Origin: Methanobacteriota archaeon
Lineage (GTDB): Archaea; Altiarchaeota; Altiarchaeia; IMC4; QMZM01
Direction: 5' to 3'
NCBI GenBank assembly: GCA_903930485.1
Contig: CAIYYO010000178.1
Location: 1 to 9,795, forward strand
Length of the DNA: 9,795 bases
Shown: positions 6,489 to 9,795 of the stretch, piece by piece
How the letters are laid out: every line of letters starts with the position of its first letter
Numbering within the stretch: the stretch's first letter is position 1
Notes under the pieces: model-generated
Seen by the model: only the letters and a program-made list of their open reading frames with translations
Told to the model about the DNA's origin: nothing
Databases searched by the model: none
Program-made: the position numbers and the translations under genes

Positions 6489-9368
6489 TCACTTACTCAT
6501 GCTGACTACGGCCGAATCACCATTCAGAATAAAGCCAGCCCAATAAAATGGATGCGACCATGCGGAATTAAGCATCCTAATTTTTGTTAATTGGAGGGCT
6601 TTTCCTGTAGCGTACCCATCGACAAGATTTCGATAAAACTCCTTCATAAAGAAAACGGTTGTTTTGTCATTGATAGACCATAGAGAGGCAATCACAGAAC
6701 GCGCTCCCGCACAGAAAAATGCTCGCGCCAGCCCCATCGGTCCTTCCGCTCTTTCTAAAATTCCATTGCCTGTTTGACATGCAGACAACACGACAAGATC
6801 AGCATTCATAGTAAGGCCATATATTTCTCTCATCTGAAGGTATCCATCATCCTCTTGTTGGGCATTTAGGGACAGAACTAACGCGGATCGAAGAGGAATT
6901 CTCTCATCTAGAAATCCATGGCAAGCAAAATGAATAAGCCGATACTCAATCAGAGGAAGGTTCTTTATAGCCTCTTCGCTGGCTTTTTCTCCGACCAGAA
7001 TAGTCCTATCGCTTTTAGCGAAGAGCTTTCCAATCTCCAATACTTCCCTTTTGCTGAATGGAAGCGAAGAAAACCTGAATCCCTGCTCATTATACAACTG
7101 GCTAAGTACATCTTTCTTGGTTATCTCATGTTCACTTGTCGGGGGGATTCCATAATTAGGTCCGCCTATGGCCAATAGCGCCCTTTGCCTCTCATTGCGT
7201 TTTTTTTGCTGTTTTAGAACAAATAAGGATGATGCAGATGGACAATAAGAAATTACTAGCTTTTCAACCAAATAACCAGAACCGTGGCCAATACTCGCTC
7301 TTAACGTTTCAAATGGAAGATAGTGGAGGATTCCGTCCGGGATGACAATTAGGGCTTTAGCATCCTTTAGTAATCCGCCTTTCTCAAGAGGGATCAGTTC
7401 TTTTCCAATTCTTTTTGCTGCCTCAATCCCAACCCTATTGTCGTTAGAACGAAACGAGAATATTTTTATATAGGCCCGGAGAGATTTCTCTAAGTCATCC
7501 CTCCCTGCCAATACGCATAATTTCGCAGTTTTTCGTGTAATAATAATTAGGTAAGATTCTTTCTCTTCAATAAAATACTCCAACATTACGGTTTGGTCAT
7601 CGATGATTTGATTTTGTATTTGTGAAATACTGCATATTTCCTTAGAAATTTTTAGCCTCATATTGCGTGCCTCAGTTTTTTTTTCGGAGTCGAGGCGGAT
7701 GTATTTTTCTTCTTCGCGTTCCAATTCAATATTAGTTTGCTGTTTTGACTCTACGGGCAGGTTATGGCTTATCATTTTTCTATATAACAAAGAAATGTTC
7801 TTAGAGATTTCCCGCTGTCGTTCATTGAAACTGGCAGTAATGCCTCTATTGCCGACTTCCAATGTTTCCCTAATGCTCTCTAAAAAAGCGCGCGCTTTGG
7901 CTCTCTCTACGAAATTGAATATTTCTTCGAGGGACGTCATGCGCGGATTAGCCGAATGTAGGCTAACCAGCATTTTAATTATTCTCTGATAAGCATGCAT
8001 TTTATTGCGCGCAAACCCTATCTTAAAGAATTCAGATGGAATTCGATCCCAAACATTCTCCATTGCTTCAATAGATCTCTTGTAAAATGAGATAGAAGAA
8101 GAATATTCTCCCTTTATCTCGTAGCATTGGCCAAGACCCAAGCACGATTCCATCAAGATATTCTCAAGCGAATGCTCGGACCCTATCTCAACGGCTTTGC
8201 TGTAATATTCAATTGCATCATCAATTTTATTTTCATAAACAAAGGAGGCAGCAATATTATTAATGATCTGGCATTTTTCATTCAGATAATTGCCTTTTTC
8301 GACAATCTTCATGGCCGAAGAAAAATTGTTCCTAGCATTTGGATAATCTTTCAATTCGCTCTGAATAATCCCAATATTATTGAGTGCCGTAATTTTAATA
8401 AGCGAGTTTGTTTTCTCTATCCCTCGTAAGGAAAGGCAGCTACGGAACATGCCCAATGCTTGGAGTAGGTCATGCGTATTTTGACCATCAATACCCCTGC
8501 GCAAGTAAACGGAGCCGATATTATCCATATCTTTTGAAATTGAATCAATATCACCAACTTTTTTATCAAGTTCCAAAGCGCTTGATAGATACTGTTGCGC
8601 TTTTGTTAGATTCCCTAAGTCTCGATATAGAATCCCGATATTACTCAAGCATTCAGCCTCTGTCGGCTGATCATCCATTGCTTTAATAAAGGATAATGCA
8701 TTTTCATAATAAATAAGCGCGATTGAATAATCATTTTGTTTTTGGTAGTAAACTCCGATATTGTTCAAACATCTGCCTTTTTCTATTTTGTGGTTAATCC
8801 TATTAGAAATCTCCAGTCCCTTTTTATTGCTCTCCAGAAAAAGATTGAGTCTGCCCATCTGCCAATAGGTTTTTCCCATTTGACGTAAGCATTTAAGCTC
8901 ATAATCTGGGAATCCTGTCTCTCTTCCCAAGAAAATCGCTTGCTCATATTTCTCCAGAGAAAGGTAATTCGCATTTGTATCTCGAGTTGCCTTACCCTGG
9001 TTATAAAGCTGGATTATCTTGAGGCATTTTAAGCAATATTCTTCAGCTCGTCGATCATTGGCATTCTTAAAGGCAGTTCGCGCTTCATTGAAATATTCGA
9101 ATGACTCGGCGATATGGCCGAGATCCCATTTATTAATAGCCAGTCGAAGAAGGCATTTGCTTTTTCCATAAGAAAAGTTGAGTTGGCGAGAGATTGAGAG
9201 GGCCTTTAGTAAGGCCACGGAAGCTTGCTCGAACTCTCCTTGAGAACCGAGTGAGACCGCGCTTTGAAATGACCGTTGAAACAATAAATAGTTCTGCTTG
9301 GATCCCGCCACCCGGTATTCAGTTTGAAACAGGAGAAGACATAACGAAAAGATGATTGGTAAACCCAA
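6489..9368 (-). CDS. TPR-CHAT protein (putative caspase-like protease) with hydrophobic N-terminus
   Basis: A 959-residue protein. Residues 3-14 (LPIIFSLCLLLF) form a hydrophobic segment that could be a signal peptide (possible cleavage after VAG, about 22) or an anchor, though its n-region lacks Lys/Arg. Residues about 35-437 hold roughly ten TPR-like repeats with a ~40-residue period; NNIG/SNIG/DNIG-type starts recur at about 201, 241, 281, 329 and 369, like kinesin-light-chain repeats. A charged, probably coiled-coil linker spans 515-580. The CHAT domain (about 590-955) has the dyad intact: H817 in HFACHG and C864 in LSACQTG, plus typical segments IPDGILHYLPFE, LPFSKREV, GPMGLARAFFCAGARSVIASLW and HPFYWAGFILNG. 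CHAT proteins are caspase/separase relatives, often proteases activated through their TPRs. The start is a TTG at 9368 with GAGGAGGG nine bases upstream and an in-frame stop just before, so no ATG alternative exists upstream. It ends 14 bp from the convergent anti-sigma gene. A near-consensus promoter precedes it. Substrate unknown. Confidence 0.93.
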   Translation of the reverse strand: MGLPIIFSLCLLLFQTEYRVAGSKQNYLLFQRSFQSAVSLGSQGEFEQASVALLKALSISRQLNFSYGKSKCLLRLAINKWDLGHIAESFEYFNEARTAFKNANDRRAEEYCLKCLKIIQLYNQGKATRDTNANYLSLEKYEQAIFLGRETGFPDYELKCLRQMGKTYWQMGRLNLFLESNKKGLEISNRINHKIEKGRCLNNIGVYYQKQNDYSIALIYYENALSFIKAMDDQPTEAECLSNIGILYRDLGNLTKAQQYLSSALELDKKVGDIDSISKDMDNIGSVYLRRGIDGQNTHDLLQALGMFRSCLSLRGIEKTNSLIKITALNNIGIIQSELKDYPNARNNFSSAMKIVEKGNYLNEKCQIINNIAASFVYENKIDDAIEYYSKAVEIGSEHSLENILMESCLGLGQCYEIKGEYSSSISFYKRSIEAMENVWDRIPSEFFKIGFARNKMHAYQRIIKMLVSLHSANPRMTSLEEIFNFVERAKARAFLESIRETLEVGNRGITASFNERQREISKNISLLYRKMISHNLPVESKQQTNIELEREEEKYIRLDSEKKTEARNMRLKISKEICSISQIQNQIIDDQTVMLEYFIEEKESYLIIITRKTAKLCVLAGRDDLEKSLRAYIKIFSFRSNDNRVGIEAAKRIGKELIPLEKGGLLKDAKALIVIPDGILHYLPFETLRASIGHGSGYLVEKLVISYCPSASSLFVLKQQKKRNERQRALLAIGGPNYGIPPTSEHEITKKDVLSQLYNEQGFRFSSLPFSKREVLEIGKLFAKSDRTILVGEKASEEAIKNLPLIEYRLIHFACHGFLDERIPLRSALVLSLNAQQEDDGYLQMREIYGLTMNADLVVLSACQTGNGILERAEGPMGLARAFFCAGARSVIASLWSINDKTTVFFMKEFYRNLVDGYATGKALQLTKIRMLNSAWSHPFYWAGFILNGDSAVVSMSK

Positions 9369-9377
9369 ATCTTTTAT

Positions 9378-9385
9378 CCCTCCTC
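9378..9385 (-). promoter_or_regulatory. Ribosome binding site fixing the TTG start of the TPR-CHAT gene
   Basis: On the minus strand GAGGAGGG lies nine bases before the TTG at 9368. An in-frame TGA overlaps this site, so translation cannot start further upstream in this frame, and no in-frame ATG follows within the hydrophobic N-terminal segment. The hydrophobic N-terminus is therefore likely to be genuine and not an annotation artefact. Confidence 0.8.
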
Positions 9386-9413
9386 AGCCCAAGGAATCTG
9401 AACGCTTTTTTTG

Positions 9414-9442
9414 ATTATAGGAGTCCACCGAGACAGAGTCAA
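9414..9442 (-). promoter_or_regulatory. Near-consensus sigma-70 promoter of the TPR-CHAT gene
   Basis: Read on the minus strand, TTGACT (9442-9437; five of six consensus bases) is followed after exactly 17 bp by a perfect TATAAT (9419-9414). Transcription would begin near 9407, giving a leader of about 40 nt that contains the strong ribosome binding site. This predicts substantial constitutive expression by the housekeeping sigma factor unless a repressor acts. It also argues that the CHAT gene is not itself driven by the neighbouring ECF sigma factor. Confidence 0.75.
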
Positions 9443-9459
9443 TGATAGATCCATGAGCC

Positions 9460-9474
9460 AACATGCGCGATGTT
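9460..9474. repeat. Inverted repeat between the divergent promoters
   Basis: AACAT (9460-9464) and ATGTT (9470-9474) form a perfect dyad around GCGCG. It lies about 18 bp upstream of the -35 of the minus-strand CHAT promoter and about 20 bp upstream of the -35 of the plus-strand promoter. That is a plausible place for a shared operator. The stem is short and no known regulator site is recognised. Confidence 0.35.
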
Positions 9475-9494
9475 AGAACCATCGCCCCCCCACA

Positions 9495-9523
9495 TTGCCT
9501 TTTCCCCCTCCCCCCTTTATACT
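9495..9523 (+). promoter_or_regulatory. Candidate promoter of the Tat-exported protein gene, with all-pyrimidine spacer
   Basis: TTGCCT (9495-9500; four of six) and TATACT (9518-9523; five of six) are separated by exactly 17 bp consisting only of T and C (TTTCCCCCTCCCCCCTT). A start near 9530 would give a leader of about 22 nt containing the AGGAGG ribosome binding site of the gene at 9552. The spacing and -10 match support it; the low-complexity spacer is unusual. Confidence 0.5.
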
Positions 9524-9551
9524 TCTCCCATCCCGATCCCTAGGAGGCAGC

Positions 9552-9795
9552 ATGGCAAAAGACGACATCATGACCCTTACAGGAGAAAAGGACGCTTGTC
9601 CGTCGGATAAATTCTCACGGAGGAAATTCTTTGCCTCCGCGGCCATGGTCGCGGCCGGGGTGGCCCTGGCCCCGCGCCTGATCCCCCAGGAAAAGGCGCA
9701 GGACGAGAAGCCCACGCCTCCCCCGCCGGCGGAGATCAAGACCAATATCGACGAGGTCCGCAAGATCCCCAGGGTCGAGGGCTCGCTTCCTGGGA
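9552..9795 (+). CDS. 5' end of a Tat-exported protein of unknown function (partial)
   Basis: The frame starts at an ATG with AGGAGG (9542-9547) five bases upstream and is open to the right edge (81 codons). The protein has a twin-arginine signal: a long n-region of 21 residues, then SRRKFF (22-27), a hydrophobic stretch (ASAAMVAAGVALA, 28-40) and a probable cleavage region near PRLIPQEKAQ. The mature part starts with a proline-rich linker (KPTPPPPAEIK) followed by TNIDEVRKIPRVEGSLPG. Tat export implies folding, often with a cofactor, before crossing the membrane. The last visible segment faintly recalls Tat-exported DUF362-type iron-sulfur proteins, but this is a low-confidence impression. 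Codon use is GC-rich, unlike the neighbouring CHAT gene, suggesting it belongs to the host chromosome outside the AT-rich block. It is transcribed divergently from the CHAT gene. Confidence 0.85.
   Translation, partial: MAKDDIMTLTGEKDACPSDKFSRRKFFASAAMVAAGVALAPRLIPQEKAQDEKPTPPPPAEIKTNIDEVRKIPRVEGSLPG

Noticed and set aside
5244..9368. A CRISPR array or gRAMP/Cas7-11-like gene associated with the TPR-CHAT protein
   Set aside because: No regularly spaced repeats and no Cas-like frame occur anywhere in the window; a link to CRISPR cannot be claimed.
9473..9763. Minus-strand open frame over the start of the Tat-signal gene
   Set aside because: It is a shadow: the plus strand has AGGAGG, a SRRKFF twin-arginine motif and a hydrophobic core.
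1..9795. tRNA, rRNA or riboswitch
   Set aside because: No TTCGA-type T-loop with matching stems, no CCA-ended cloverleaf and no conserved rRNA segment was recognised by eye on either strand.

Overview
The window (9,795 bp) looks bacterial. The support is Shine-Dalgarno sites, two good sigma-70-type promoters, a twin-arginine signal, an ECF sigma/anti-sigma pair and two bacterial IS families. The last gene and both transposons are GC-rich, while the sigma/anti-sigma/TPR-CHAT block is clearly AT-rich. That pattern, and the gene set, would fit an accessory island in a GC-rich environmental bacterium such as an Acidobacteriota/Aminicenantes-like lineage. This placement is a guess from style, not a result.

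Layout. (1) Positions 1-136 (-): 5' end of an unrecognised gene, with a good RBS and a cluster of short palindromes upstream. (2) 137-662: no convincing gene. (3) About 670-3062: an intact IS21-family element with istA and istB overlapping by ATGA, imperfect terminal inverted repeats, a candidate 7-bp target duplication (TATGGGG), and a perfect 11-bp hairpin directly before istA that partly buries its RBS. (4) About 3204-4917: an IS1634-family (IS4-group DDE) element with one 529-aa transposase. (5) 4918-5243: AT-richer non-coding DNA. (6) 5244-6474 (+): an ECF-like sigma factor overlapping a single-pass anti-sigma factor that has an HxxxCxxC zinc motif and an extracytoplasmic beta-rich domain. 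(7) 6489-9368 (-): a 959-residue protein with a hydrophobic N-terminus, about ten TPR-like repeats of roughly 40 residues, a charged linker and a C-terminal CHAT (caspase-like) domain with an intact His817/Cys864 dyad. It converges on the anti-sigma gene with a 14-bp gap. (8) 9369-9551: a divergent control region with a near-consensus promoter for the CHAT gene, an inverted repeat, and a promoter with an all-pyrimidine spacer for the next gene. (9) 9552-9795 (+): 5' end of a Tat-exported protein.

The most interesting unit is items 6-7: a TPR-CHAT putative protease beside an ECF sigma factor and its membrane anti-sigma factor, with no CRISPR components in view. It resembles in logic the Craspase pathway, where a TPR-CHAT protease cleaves a protein that restrains an ECF sigma factor. 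Here the anti-sigma has an extracytoplasmic domain and the CHAT protein may be exported, so cleavage outside the membrane to release the sigma factor is a testable idea. The functional link is inferred from gene proximity and domain content only. The two insertion sequences look like independent arrivals next to the island.
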